A DNA stretch of 64,000 nucleotides, from contig JAIUCV010000089.1 in assembly GCA_026724425.1 (NCBI GenBank), positions 248,001 through 312,000 on the forward strand, written 5' to 3'. The DNA comes from Erythrophleum ivorense (lineage: Eukaryota > Streptophyta > Magnoliopsida > Fabales > Fabaceae). The notes beneath the pieces were generated by a model. The model searched no databases and was not told the origin of the DNA. It was given only the letters and a program-made list of their open reading frames with translations. How positions within the stretch are numbered: position 1 is the first letter of the stretch; each line of letters begins with the position of its first letter. The translations under genes and the position numbers were made by a program. Below are positions 43,777-58,175 of the stretch, piece by piece.

Positions 43777-46700
43777 CATTTCAAATTTTTTTGTCTCTTC
43801 TCAATCTTTATCTCTACTTTCCTTTTTCTTCACAGTAACTTAACTTCTATTTCGATTGTCATTAACTTTTTTGTATATGGACTAAACTTCTATTTTTATT
43901 CTCTTTAACTCCTCATTCATCCTAACTGAACTTTCATATTCTCTGACTCTTATCTAGATTCACTTTGTTAATATATATATATATATATATATATATCTTA
44001 TATATCATTCAAGCCTAAAGATAAAAACATATCTCCAAATATGTCGTGTAAAGTACGAGTTAAGTAATTATTAAAAAAAAAAGAATTAAGAAGTAAAATC
44101 ATCACTTAAAAAAATTAACCAATAAAGTTAGACATAATAAATAACAAAAAAGATGTTTTGTATGTTAAAAGAAAAACATACAAAAAAAAGATGAAAGGGA
44201 GATAGGAAGTAAGAAAATGTTATTTGATACACTGGAGATAGAAAATTTATAGATTTTAATGTTTTGTTACACTATTCAATTCATCCAAATTGATGAAAAA
44301 TTACTCTTTAAGATGGAAGGAAAATAAAAAAAATTATTTTATCACAAATGATAGTAATATTTTATATTGAATAACTTTAAAGTTTGAAATAATTTTAAAA
44401 AATTTTAAGTATAAAAAATTTTAACTTAAAAATTTTAAATGATACTTTTTTTGTGTAGTCAATTTTTTATTTTTAAGTCTTTAAAAATAATTTTAAAAAT
44501 TAAAAATTTTCATTATAAATATATTCAATTAAAATTCTGAGTTGTAACTTTTTTATTATATTAATTAACAAAAATTAATTTTTATTTATTTTTTTGTTCC
44601 ACAAGTATCTATAAATAAATGTTCGTCAAATCCCTGAGTGGGAAAGTGGGCTTTTCCGAGCCCTACATGGCTGTATCAAGCCTACCTACATGACAATCAA
44701 AAGGACAGCCCCTTTTCGTAATTGTCAACCTTTTGTACTAACGTCTCTTTTGACCTACTGAAACGGAAAAAATAAAGAACTTCAGAAATAATTTTACAAG
44801 TTTGCTTTTAAAAAAGTGCTTTAGAGGGAAAAATAAGCCAAGAGTACGTTTTGATCTTAGCAAAACCCTGATGAGACTTTTTTATTTCGGTTCCACCATT
44901 TGTTTGCATTTAAAGCGGAAAGGCACACGTCATTCAATTTTATATTGAGGTACATGAAGTCTACATAGGATTGGATTCAGAATTCTTACCAAATAGTGTA
45001 AATTTAAAAGAAAAAGAAAAAACATATTACTTCAAGCTTTTTACCATTCGAAAAGGTATTAGCTTTTAAAAAATCAATATTTACAATAAAACGATTATTT
45101 GGAGTATTATTTTTCTATGAAAATAAACCTAAATCCTCATAAAATTATTTTTCATGAAATAAGACTATCATTGTAGAAGGATACCAAATCAGTGACTAAA
45201 TAGTTTTTTTTTGAGAAAAGAAATTATAAGTTACATGTCAGCACGCCCTTTCTTCGCAACACTTGGGAAGCAGATTGTATACAAAAGCGGAACAGATTAA
45301 TTTGATGATAATCTTTTTTGGCAATAGGTAATTGGAGATGTTAACAATCACAAGGTCTAATAATTTTAGTTATAACATATGAGTTTTTTCATAGAAAAAT
45401 TGAATCGTTCTTTTCCATATGATATGTAGCTTTTTTTTTTCTCTTGCAGAAGCTCAAAAGAAAAAAAAAAAACCACGTCACACTGTAAAAGAACAAGGTC
45501 CCCTAAAAATCAGTAAAAAATAACAAATTAAGAAAATGAAAAATAGTATTCCACATAGGAGGACCAAAATGTAGGTCAAGACTATAATTTACAAGCAGGT
45601 TCGCACATCTATTGCAGGCCCATAAGAGTCTCGTCATAAGAACAAGAACTGGCATCAACCTGATGTGCAACATTCGACCCTTGAATAAAGTCATCTTCAT
45701 ATATTCTGTTCCTTGAAGATTCTCCAATAAAGCCTTGTTTGGCACTCTTGATCTTCTTGATACTTTGTTAGAGAAGATCAGCTTCTTCAATCGATTTCAG
45801 AGCCAGTGGAGGGAAATTTTCATCGACCACCATTTCTACTACTACATTATTATCACATATGTTAATTTGATTCAGCTAATATTATAATTTTATGATACGT
45901 AGCTTTGTTTCCTGTACTACTGAGATTTTATTCCGCTACACATTTAAACGGCACGCGAATAAAAACAAATCAGGCTTCCTTATCGAATGACGGTTTTGTT
46001 TACTGGATAGAGGAAATGGCTAAATGGATTTGACATCACTAAAAGTGCATATTAATGTTTAATTTTATTAATATTTAAACAAATAAATACAAAAGTAATG
46101 AAAAATTAAATAACTTCTAATTCTTTCCTTATTTTAATTGACATTTTTTTATTGATGGGTATTACATCTAAGTTTATTTTATTTTATTTATTTATACTAA
46201 CATACATGACTTTAAGATTTTTTCAGTCATTGGGTTTTCAAAATTGTATATATTAATAAAAAGATGAAATAAAACAATTTTAAATATAACACTAATTAAT
46301 AAATAAATAATTATTGATATAAAGGAAGAATGAGAAATTATTTAAATTTTCGCTACCTTTATTTTATATTTTTAAATTATTTTAAAAATAATTAATAATT
46401 TTGAGACCTACGATAAGAAAATCCCATAATGATGTATACTAACACAGATATTGCTCAGAGGGAAGCATGCATTTCAGCACATATTTTTTGAAAAGAAAAA
46501 TTAATTATTGAATAAATTACACAAACTTGTTAAATATATGTGAAAGACTATAAATGGAAAGGGCCAACAAATTAACCCATTACTATCATTCAAAACCACC
46601 ACATACACAGTCGAATAGTAATTAAGTTGAAGATGTGTTTTTATCTTCAAAACCAAACTTTGCTGCTTGTTGCAGTCGCCTTTATTAATTCCCTCTTCCA

Positions 46701-46939
46701 TTTACAAACACCCCATAAACACTGCACGCACGGCATGGTCATATATAATTTGTTACTTTAACTTCACTCACTTCTTCACAATCTCTCGAATCAGAATTCA
46801 AAAGGGGAAAACAACAAAACCAAAAAAGAAAAAGAAAGCAACCTCCTCTGCTTATGTTTCAGATTCAGAAAGCTTTAGCCTGCACCACTGTGGAAAACTC
46901 TTCCTAGTTAGAGAGACAGTCTTCACAATCATTATAATC
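43777..46939. other. Intergenic region downstream of MYB103-like
   Basis: AT-rich, with a (TA)n run at 43970-43996. One weak minus-strand frame remnant at 45609-45833 is listed separately. The right end holds the MYB 3' UTR. Confidence 0.55.
45609..45833 (-). pseudogene. Possible coding remnant of unknown origin
   Basis: On the minus strand, from an ATG at 45833, one frame is open to TAG at 45609-45611 apart from a single TAA at 45768-45770. Base composition is higher in GC than the surroundings. I do not recognise the protein. It could be a degraded gene end or chance. Confidence 0.2.
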
Positions 46940-48341
46940 TCACAAGGACGAAGGAAAAGAAGAAAGTGTAGTTGTTCCCAAATTTGATGAATTTGGTGCG
47001 ATTTCTTCCCCACCAAGTTGTCCTTCCACATTGTCCCAGAAAATAAAGTTGGGACATTGTTGCTGTGTGTCCACCCATTCATTCAACTCTTGCCTCTGCA
47101 AGCACTCTAGTGCCATTTCCCCCTCCTCGTCCATACTACAAGATTGTACTTCATGAATTGGCACCATGTTGTCCACGTTCTCTATCAAAGGTGGCAGGTA
47201 ATTGGAAGTGACCATGCCTGAAGCTGCTGTAAAAGCTGATGATGGAGGAGGAAAGGCTTGGACTTGATGGTGGTTCAAATTCCATGTTTCGGTGCTTAAA
47301 CCCATAACATCTTGCTGGAACATTTCTGGTCTTCCATTATTGCTGTCCAGTACTGTTGTTGCTGACCCATCTAAAGAGCTGGTGTCAAACATAAATAGGG
47401 GGCATGTGGAAGAAAATATAGTATCTTGAACTGGTGGTGGCCTTGTTGTTAGATTATCTTGGTTTGCAAAGTCTAATTGATTGGGATTACTATAGTTGTA
47501 TTGGGGATGATGATCAACGCTACTTTGTGCACTGGTGGTTGAAGACACCGAAGGCTTTCTTATTTTCTTTTTGATCCACGAATTCCAATAGTTCTTTATT
47601 TCGTTGTCAGTTCTTCCAGGCAAGTGGCTTGCTATATGAGCCCATCTGCATTTCCCATATGCAACGTGAATATATAAATAATGAAGCATTCCCACATTTC
47701 AAATGAACAGAAAGATAAGATGCTTAGAAGACGTATATATAAATATATATATGTATGTATGTATATATATATATATATATAATTTTCATATAATCGTAAT
47801 TTGCAAGCATTTATGTCGGGAAAAACGTGGCAAGATATGATGGATAAAATAATATTTTAGTTGCTTGAAGAAACATCAAATAAAAGGATTTAAAAAATCT
47901 ATATTAATTAATTATAAGAATATTAAGAAGATGGAAGTCAGGGAGTTACTATGCACTATATGTTTGCACAGTTCAAGTGGACAAGTCAATTTTAACTGAC
48001 GAAATTGCCTGCTTAACTTCTCCTTAACTGTAGCTGAGAGGCTATAGCAACCAAAAAGCTTACATAAATTGCTCTATATTCTGTATAATTGAGGCCCGTT
48101 TATATAATTACCATACAATGAATAAAACCACATGATCAATTAATTCCAAGTAAAACCCTCAACTAGTTACAAAATAATTAAACGACTTCCCAAAACCCAC
48201 ACATGTTGAATTGTTAACTGGGGGAAAAATTGAGGAGGGAGAAATATAGAGATAGAATTTGACCCAAAAACATTTCAGGTACTGCCATTAAAAAGGTAGA
48301 ATTATGGGAGATACTAAGACAATCAATGAAGGAGTTTATAT

Positions 48342-48399
<58 letters not shown>

Positions 48400-48784
48400 A
48401 TTGAGAGTAGGGAGTGATTCAAACCTGTTGCCTACGACCCCATGAAGGCTTATAATTAACTTCTCCTCCTCGGGAGTAAACCTGCCTCTTCTAATATCAG
48501 GCCTCAAATAATTAATCCATCTCAGGCGACAACTCTTACCGCACCGTTGAAGCCCTGAAAGCCACACACAAATTTAAGACATTTTGCCCCGTGCTTAATT
48601 GTTTAACTTAATAGTTAACTAAGAAAAAAGGGTCAAGAGATAGATAAAGACCAGCTTTCTCCGGGACTTCACTCCAACAGCCATAGCCATGGGTGGTAAT
48701 GTATCTGATGAGTTTCTCATCTTCCTCAGGGGACCAAAGCCCTCTCTTAACCTTTTGTTGATTGCAGCAAGAATGGTGACCCAT
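46940..48784 (-). CDS. MYB103: R2R3-MYB transcription factor, MYB103-like
   Basis: Three exons on the minus strand: 48784-48652 (133 nt), 48554-48425 (130 nt) and 47645-46940 (706 nt), 322 residues. The 133 and 130 nt lengths are the classic R2R3-MYB exon sizes. The protein begins MGHHSCCNQQKVKRGLWSPE. R2 follows with W-x19-W spacing, then R3 with GRFTPEEEKLIISLHG, GNRWAHIASHLPGRTDNEIK and NYWNSWIKKKIRKP. The tail is Ser/Asn-rich and ends with an acidic stretch. Arabidopsis MYB103 (At1g63910) acts in secondary-wall formation and syringyl lignin through F5H; that role is inferred by homology. Intron 2 (47646-48424) holds two (TA)n runs, at about 47757-47780 and 48345-48390. Gene order with ROH1 and MDAR6 supports the assignment. 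Confidence 0.92.
48345..48390. repeat. (AT)n microsatellite in intron 2 of the MYB gene
   Basis: 46 bp of perfect AT dinucleotides, about 35 bp from the 5' splice site of the intron on the minus strand. Likely polymorphic. Confidence 0.9.
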
Positions 48785-51700
48785 TTCCCTATATATGGGT
48801 GCTCTTCTTCAAGCTATTAATTCCCCTTCCCCTTCTTTTGCCTTGTTTCCCCCTCACTAGCTTCCCTTATATTGCCTGGATGAAGTGGGAATATTAATCG
48901 CGGGGATGGGTATGCAATAGTTAGGTCTCTCTCTCTACCTCCTTTAAAACTAAGGGCAAGTACAAGAGCTCGAGCCGACATTTACAACCCGATGGGGTCC
49001 ATATAAGGGACCCAGATCTCCATCTAACCCTAAAATGACGTCCCATCAACTTTATTCTGCTGGCCTAGTGGCTAGCGTTACCATTTTCTACGTACATGTG
49101 TGGTATTACGTAACCAAACTTCACGAACCCAACCCAACACACAATTCCCAATTCCCAAAATAGAGAAGAAGCCCGAAAAGGAATACTAGGTTCATTATGG
49201 TAGAAAAATTTTGCTCTCTATCCGCAACTATTCAGCAACGTCATAGCATATGATCAGGACTCAGGAGCAAGTGGATATTCACTTGGTGAAAGTGATGGCA
49301 GAATTTAGGAATTGTCCCAATTTAAGTTAGTACTTACAGTGTAACAATTACAACACATATGATGTAATTGTCACCTCCGTAAATTTTTGCAGCTTCACGA
49401 TGAGGGTTTGCGCAATCTCGATACACAAATTATCTCTGGCGCCACTGAATAAAACTGATCAGGATTTAATGACAAACAGAGCGCATTTGCTTTATCATTA
49501 CTGAGTTTCTATTTGAAACAAAACATAATTGATCATCGGCCAAATTGAAAAGGAGAATTGTTCAACTTTTAGCTAGTAATGTGTTATTTCTATTTTTGGC
49601 ATTGTGATAAAGAAATACCCCTCATTCTTTCTCATGGCTAGCTTTTTTTTTTTTTTCTTTTGGTGTTTATACAAAGGCTTTTATTGATTGAGCTTGTAAT
49701 TGTTTAAAATCCTTTCATGCAACCAGCCCAAGTAAAGTTTTATCTTTATGAGATGAAGAATTTAAAAGAAAGAAAGAAAATTATTCTATCACTCGTATAC
49801 ATATTCACTCAATCATATGATCTTCACTTCTTGAGTACATTAATCAGTACATTAATGAACATGTCGTTCGTCGTATAAATCTACCAAAACACGACTTTGA
49901 AAACATTGTTATCATGTATGTTGGTATACTAGGGAATCCATCATGGGGGTTTTTCTTTTTCCTGGGTGGACAAGACATGTATGGTGATATATATGAAACT
50001 TCTTAATTAAGATAAATTCAATTTTATTGGGATATACACCTTGTGACAATGAAATATATAAATAATTTAGATTTTGCTTCATGCTCACTTTTAATATCTT
50101 TGTTTAAACAATTGAAGGCATGACATCATCTCTAAAATTCTTTGTTATATGATAATTAGGAAATAGCGGGCTGACGGTGGCATAACGTATTTCATCACTT
50201 AAAAAGCAATTGTCATTGTAGTTCTTCATTTCATGGCTTGCAAGAGAATCCTTTAGAAAATACACATGTGTGAGAAAGACACACAAAAAAAAGTTTGTTG
50301 CTTTATGATTCAAGCAAGCACAACCTATCAATTATTTTGACTTAATTGTGTCTCCATTTAATTGATTAAGAAGGAATAATAATTTCACTAGTTTTGTTGG
50401 TATAACGTGTATAAGTAGCATGATTGACGACAACTAAAGTTAATAGCCCTTAATTAAGACCTGTATATATCAACTTGTAGATTTCACAGAGTTAGGATCT
50501 TGGGGACTTAATTATATCCTCCTACAAAAGCTAATCATGAATGATCTCAATCCTTCGCAACAATTTCAACTTGCGGTAGACAACTAAGTGACTTAAAGTG
50601 GAATTAGGGATGAATCAATTAGACTGTGATTTAGATGATTAGATGTATAAGTTTCTTGCCTGGACCACTTAATATCACTTCATATATCCTACACTTACAA
50701 TGTCTCAAAAGGTACAGGGTGGTTTTCCAATTTTCTTTTCCCCATTTAATTTTTTTTATGAACTGTGGAGATCCATTGTCGCAGTTTAATAAGTCGTATT
50801 TGATTAAACTCACTATGTATGATTTAGTGATAAGTGTAATTAAGGAGTCTGAATAGTTTACAATTAAGAAGTCTCAAGTCATTTGTACTAAAATTCGTTT
50901 TAATTAATATAAAAACAATATATATTAAAAGATCAGAGGCAGTAGCAGTTACTAATCTCAGAGTTCAGGAAAGATCTAGTGTCGGCCTTGGCTTAAAGTG
51001 TGCTACTATCGCGTATCAATGATGCCTACATGGAAAAGTCCCATTAGTTATGAAGGTGAGATCATGTTGCTATTACACAATGACATTGGCTCTTAAAGCA
51101 ACCATGCAATGAATTTCAGTAATGCTTGATCTTAATATCATCATCAAGATTGCATATAGATTAGTGAACTGGAAGATGGTTTCTTTGTCTTGATAATGAT
51201 TGGAAAAGAAGGTATGAGAAATGTCGCAAGTTGTATACACAAATATATAGTTACTAAAGAAAAACGATGCTGCTTGTATAAGAAACAAAGACAAGGCTCG
51301 TGTTGATTAGTTAAAACATGTAACTAGCTAGGCATATGTTTAATATTATAGCATTTCAAAGGTTTGTATACGTATATAGTTAGATGAGAGGGTAGTGAAA
51401 GGAGTTGATGGATGCGAATGAACCACCATTATTGATGTGAATAGAAGAAAGTGACATTTGCTTGTATGAATCGCAAGCTAAAACTTTGAAAGTAATATAC
51501 AAATGATTTATTAAAGAGACACTTTTAGGATGAATTGATTATACATAGCTTTAAGGAGGAGCAATGGAGTGGCATTTGGGCCTACCAGTTGGATTTTTTA
51601 ACTGGTGATTAGTGTAAGAAAAATATTTATTGAGGACTTTGCCTGGTTGGTTAAGTTATAAGTCGTGGATGAAATGTCTCTACCATTATTGCCACTTTTA

Positions 51701-52634
51701 CTTAGATGTGGTCCGCATGTTTCTCCCCCAGTGCCTTTTTCTCTATCTCATAATTAATCACACACTATTCTATGATCAATATATAATAATACATATTGTA
51801 TTTTAAATATGATGTTCTTAGCCAATCATTCCCAACCATTAATCTCCAGCTAGATGGACCCTTTATGAATTTTTTCCCCTAATTAATCTGGTGGCGACAC
51901 ATATATGAACCCCTCTTAATTTCCTTCAATGGAAGCTTTTCTCTTTCTCATGTGGGATAGATCAAGAAAAAGTGGGGAAACCCCAAAAGAAAAAAGTGAA
52001 GTATATGTATATACCTTTTTTCCTTGTAAGAGAAAAACTTTGCATGCATACGAAGCCAAAATTAAAATGAAAATTTACACAAATTACAGTTAGCATTGGA
52101 GTTCAACAAATTCTGTGTCTTCTGTAGCGGTTATATCCCTCCCAATTGTATACTGGATGTCTAGAACATGTATGTAAGCCTAATAAAATGGTTTTGGAAA
52201 ATAAATAAAAAAACACGCATGATAGTATGGGGTACAATTTACAACTCTTCAATATGCTATAGTAGTTGATTATCTTGAGTTAGGATTGTCTTAATGTACT
52301 CATTTTAACCAAATTTTAGCCATATCTGAACGATCTGGATAGATTAAAACAATTTTTCAATTTTTATTGAACAGATAATATGATCATCTAAATAGTCAAG
52401 ATTTATCTAAAATAAATTGTTTTCTAGCCTAAAATTGAGAGAATCCATAGGCCATTATCTTAGTTATATAAAATGCAAACAGAAAGTAGAAAAAGAAAGA
52501 AGGTCCTATTTGTCAAAGATTTCTAAACATATTTTTTAGTATCAAGAACTGTTATTGATAATCAAGTTATTAAATAAAATTAAAGAAACAGAGGTAATGA
52601 ACTTAAATATGAACATATAGTGTTTATATACGTG

Positions 52635-52636
<2 letters not shown>

Positions 52637-52672
<36 letters not shown>
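52637..52672. repeat. (AT)n microsatellite
   Basis: 36 bp of AT dinucleotides followed by ATTTATTTAT. Confidence 0.9.
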
Positions 52673-52676
<4 letters not shown>

Positions 52677-55273
52677 TTATTTCTTCCACTCACGTTTATT
52701 CCATCATTGTTCTCAAATAAAGTGTAGCTAAGGTTAAGGAAGTAGCTTAATTAATTAAACAAAAAAAGAGAAAAAAAAACGAAGAAAGTTTTTTGTTTTT
52801 TTAGGGTGGGATAAGGCATGCAAAATGGGCATGGATCCGTTGGCGTTTACGATCTTATATGGTCTGAGAATCCATCGTCACCAAAGGCAATGATACTAAA
52901 GGCCCAGATTAAGGAACTCTTAATCAAATGTGGCCCAAAAAGAGAGGTTTTGTACGCAATGCGCTGGTTAAAACGATACCTAACCAGAACAAATCTAGAG
53001 GTAACACACATCTTAGGTACTTAATCAAATTTTAAATTGCTTTAAGTTTTGTTCAGTTACATCTTCAATCTGTAAGGCCGTCGTAACTCTTATCTTCATC
53101 TGATAAAATATTTCTGACCCACAAAAAAAAAAAAGGATAAATCATATAATCTGTGTGAACTGAATTTTTGAAATTCAACAGAAGACTTTTGGGGAGAAAC
53201 ATGCAAAGCACATCTGAGTGAAAGAAGCAATTATTGGCTTAAGGTTGCGGATCCAAGATTTTAATAATAATAAAATCTAAATATTATTTATGTAAAAGCT
53301 CATTTTATTATTTTGATCCATTTTGTGGATTTTTTGATGATTTATTGTTGCGGGCCAATTTGTGTATCATCTAAATTGAATAGCCCCATTGCGGACAAAT
53401 CTATTAATGCACAAACAACAAAAAAATAATGACTTTCATGTAATGAAAAACAATATGAGTTTATAACATATATGCTTTTTGCTACAGCTATTTTTATTTT
53501 TATTTATAAAAATAAAATTTTACTCTAACTTATGTATTGAATTTTATAGAGCATTTATGACAAGTTGATTAAATAGGTTGCATAGAAAGAATTTTTCAAA
53601 CTGACAATAGTTATAAAGATAAAAAGTTTTGAATGTTAGAAATATAACTAGTCTACCCTAGCAAAAAAGGATGTTGTATAATTAGAATTATTTTTAAATG
53701 TTATAAGATGTTGAAAGTTTATAGATATGCGAGAATTCAAATGCAAATGTAGAGAACAGTAGGGAAAACGAAAATGAAAGTGTTTTGAGGCATATTTGAT
53801 TCTGTTCTAATTTTAATATTTTTAAAATAAAAATTTTTTAGAATAAATTTGAAAAAAAATTAAAAAATCAGTTTGAATCATTATTTTAAAAAATTGTTAT
53901 TTTATGTTTTTTTTTAATTTTACAAACCAAAAGTTTCAAAATATCTAAAAAATGTTATAATTTTTTTGTTTCCGAAAACATAATTTTGTTTTGTGGTTTT
54001 ACAAAACACTTTATTAAAATCATATTATCAAATAATTTTTTTTGTTCTTACAGATAGAAAATTATTTTGGAAATAGGAAATAAAACAAGCTCTTGAATCC
54101 TTTAGAACATTTTAACCTAATTTCTGATTAATATGTTTATTATAAGCAAACCTTTGTATCATAAAGAATCTTAAAAAGAGAGTTGAAGTGCTCATCAATC
54201 TTTGTTATTAAATTTCTGAATGATTTAGTTGAGAATTAACTGTACAAAACCTTATTATAAGTTTAATGTGAGTTTAAAAACATGTGTTGATGGTCATAAT
54301 GAAAGATCATTACTATTGGAAGTTTGGTGTTTATAATAATAAAAAAAAAATCCCTTAAATATTTAAAGAGATCGAACGTAAGCCAACGAGATTGAATTAG
54401 GATAATTCTTCATGTGTTTCTCTTATCTTTTACTTTTTCTTACATTTTGTTGATCTAGCCTCCTCTACTTTGGGAGAATCTTTCTTTTAGAAATCTAACT
54501 TATTTTATGCTACACTTGCTCGGTCTACTGTCACACATTATTCAATTATATTACATTATTATTTGCATATTATATTTTTTAAAAATTTTATTATTTTATT
54601 TTATATATCTATGTGCGTCTTTCATTATTTCAATAACAATTTGTTTGTCACTATTTATGTGCTTTACTTTAGTATATTCAAATTTTGGGAGGTCAATTGT
54701 TTCTTCACTTTTATGTAAGCAAAATTTTATATTATTTTATTTTTGCAAAACATATTTATTTACTCCTTTCTAAATGTAATTATCAATAATAATGATAGAA
54801 ATAAAGAAAAAGACCTGGATGATAAATATGTGACAAATGGCAATTGGTGATTAGGTTCCAAATTCCAAGTGATGCACAACCACAATGCAATTTGGTAGTG
54901 CCACTGGGCACCAATAATTTGCTAGCAAAAATTTGCTTCACTATTCTACCAAAATTGACCAACATAAATAGTAACCTTTTAGCATTAAGGGCTATGCCAT
55001 TTATTAATTACTGTTATATATATATAAGGGCTAAACCACTACACATAATTTTAAAGCCCTATTTGGTATCTTTCAGGAAATGGAAAGTGAAAAAAAAATC
55101 TATTCCTTTTCATGTTTGATACAAAGAAATAGGGAACGAAATAAAAAGCTTAGAGGAAGTGGCATTTAAATCACTGTAACACATAAGCAGAGGGGTAGGT
55201 TAGAGCCAAAATAAGAAAATGTCGACTCTGCGCCTAGGTCTACTTGAAACAAAGGACTAGCAACAGACTATGA

Positions 55274-55274
<1 letters not shown>

Positions 55275-55304
<30 letters not shown>

Positions 55305-55310
55305 CTTCTT
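55275..55310. repeat. (CTT)n microsatellite
   Basis: Twelve perfect CTT units on the plus strand. Confidence 0.9.
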
Positions 55311-58175
55311 CGTGCATCCAGTGCTCAAAGGTTTAGAATGAAGATGAACAATAGACTTTGAAAATTGATGGGTTTCATTAGAAGAAGAACAAGTACTTAG
55401 GAATTTTGATTTCCATTGGTACGATCTTGTTGTTGAAGAAAAGCTCATTAGTCGAAGAGAGTTCTTGAGCTAACACATTAGCTGGAAATGTAAAAAACAA
55501 AGTTGGAGCTCGAGTCCAAGAGGCAGAAGTCTGATCACACGGTGACGATGATCTTCAAGTGGGTCATTTTCGTCCTCTGCATTCTTCAAATTATGCAAGA
55601 AGGAGATTCGAGGGTTGATTCTTGCACTGGGATGAATATGTTCATGTTTATTGCTCTCCGGACAAAGCCATAAATAACAATATATTTCCTTTCTTTTTAT
55701 TAAGGATATTTTGGTCATTTAGTATCGCTTACTTTATATTCTATTATTGTTTCTATCATATTAAATAAATATTTATAAAAGTATTGTTATTTTAATTTTT
55801 TATTATACCAAATACAATTAAATTAATTCAATTTCATTTAGTATTCTCTTTATTTCTATCAAATAAAATTTTATATATCAAACGAGTTTTAAATTTCAAC
55901 TCAATCTTTTGTGGCAACTTTTAGTCGTCTAATACTATCTCCAAAAATCTCTTATACTTATTGTGGAAGACAAAAATAAAGAAAGATTAGTCACTAAAAA
56001 CCGCGTTCGGATTAGAAACATGTAGGGCCCTTTCTTGTCATCATACAATCCCAATTCTTCGTCACCTCTATGTTGTCCCTCCCTTCTCTCTTCTCCGTAT
56101 TCAGATTTTTGTGGTGGGAGACGTTAATGTCTTTGTCTGTGTGTTTTAATGTTTTTGTGGCAAAGGTTTCTCTATCTCTTTCAAAGAAGAATGATAATCT
56201 TATATTTTCAAGGATATATGTTCTATATAATTAATTACTAAATATTATTAAATATAAAATAATATTTTATTTATTTTGATAAATAAATTGTATAATCATA
56301 CTTATTAATTACACAAAAATTAAATTAATTGTTTTAAAAACTATTAAGTATTAAATAAGTTATTATTTCAAGTAATTATTTAACAAAATATTATTCCATA
56401 CATTTAATAATTAATCATATCATAATTAAAAAATATATATTCTCAAAAGCATAACATCATCACTCGTCACAAAATACTCCAATATTGTCTATATATTTTT
56501 GTTCAATACTATCCAAGATTTTAGTTTGAAATTTTCAACGAAGAAGTGTAATAGACTCACTATTAAAAGGATCTCCTGTCTATTTCATCATAGACGTACA
56601 TAAGGAATCGAAACAGTTGTTTTTTGTTTACCTTCATTAAAGACAAAAGACTTTCGTCCGTACCACAAACAAATGAGATTAGGGTTTAGTTTTTTCATCA
56701 AAATATTTTAATTTGAACTTGACCAGAGTGGAAATACAGCATTCAATGCTCAAATTAAAATAAAATTTTAATCTCAGAGTTTAGTATATACTTAAAAAGA
56801 ATAGTGAAGAACTTTTATTTACATAATAACATGCATGCATGTCTAAAAATAGTATAATTGGTGGAAATTAAGTGTGTCAAAATTATAGGACTTGATATTT
56901 TTAGATAACAGATTGCAAATTACTTGTCTACTAGTAAAATATATTTTTATAATTAAATTGAACATTCCAATGGTCATAAATTTTAAATTCAGTTTTAACC
57001 GTTTTTTTTTTTTGGAAATTAAATTCTGGATTCAAAATTTTAAGTTGTAATTTTTGGAACAAAACAAGTACGGTCCATATACGCAAGTTTAACTGAAAAA
57101 CAAAGAATTCCTTAGAAAGTTGAACTGTTAAGATAGCGCAGGGTGAAGTTTAGGGAAGTGGCAAACTGTAAATCCATCCAATCCGAATATTAAACTGTGT
57201 GGCTTCGAAATGGATGAGATTATTGTTATGTGGCTAGCCTATGATCGCAGTAGTATTCTATTTGCTTTTGTCACTTTTGGTGACAAAAAGCAAATAATTA
57301 ACGTTGTGGAGGAAAGCGAAGGTCGGTGAAAAAGGTTTAAAATTAACACGGACCCATTGTCATCTCTTCACGTCGCTCAATTATGGTTAGATTCTCAAAG
57401 AGGGAATCGTTCGGAAACAGAAATTCGCATCATATACATAACTCGAGCTCCTTTTCCAAGCCCCCTTTCGTGCCACAATTAACGCCTCCATGGCCCCAAT
57501 CTATGAGATATACCAATGATCCTTTATCTTTTGCCGAGAAATATAAACTACCAAAACTACCTTAACTTCCAAATTAAAGACCTTTGTGACACTATCCTTT
57601 CTTTTCGGAATCGCCTAAAATCTCTCATTAATTTAATACGTCACAGGATTATAAAATATAAAAATCATTTTTTTATGCTTAAAATTACTTATTTTACTTT
57701 ATTTTCTATTTTATTATTATTATTTTTTAATTTTGTGTATCAGCTCATCATTTGAGGCTGATGGAAATGGAAAGATAGCAACATCATGACCTTCCATACG
57801 CCAGCGAAGAAACTGAATAGAGAATTGGATTGAAAAGTCAAAAAAGAAGAGAGAGGAGGGAGTAGCGAGGATCGTGCTCGGGCGTAGTAGGGAATCAAAT
57901 CAACAGGAAGAGCTGGTCAGAGGCTGTTGGACTATTTCTGTCGCTTTTGCCTCTGAGCCTTTGAGATTCTACGTCTAAGGGGTGTGGGCTGAGTCAGTCA
58001 CAAAACTACGCGTTCCCTTACAATGCCCCCGACGAATTAGCTTCCCCTCGCTTCTTCATCACTTCCTTCTCTGATTTCTTCATCTTTTCTTCTTTTTTCC
58101 CCTTCCTCATTTCCTTGCTTCATCTCTCTCTCTCAATCCATCGATCTAAGAAGGAAAAAGAAAAAGAAAAAAAAA

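Larger units (their letters stand above)
48785..58175. other. 9.4-kb intergenic region between MYB103-like and ROH1-like
   Basis: The left end is the MYB promoter. No gene with a recognisable domain is seen. The frame 52818-53024 has some protein-like composition (SSPKAMILKAQIKELLIK) and ends near a GT, but I cannot identify it. Microsatellites: (AT)n at 52637-52672 and (CTT)n at 55275-55310. The last about 150 bp before 58176 are pyrimidine-rich, as in plant 5' UTRs. Confidence 0.5.

Noticed and set aside
52818..53024. Open frame with MILKAQIKELLIK segment as a gene
   Set aside because: Short, unrecognised and without flanking exons I could support; described only within the intergenic entry.
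55057..55890. Possible transposon with CCCTATTTGGTAT at the left and a loosely inverted TTTGATATATAAAA-type end at the right
   Set aside because: The inverted ends match too poorly and no target duplication is clear. Minus-strand frames inside (55257-55718) have no domain.
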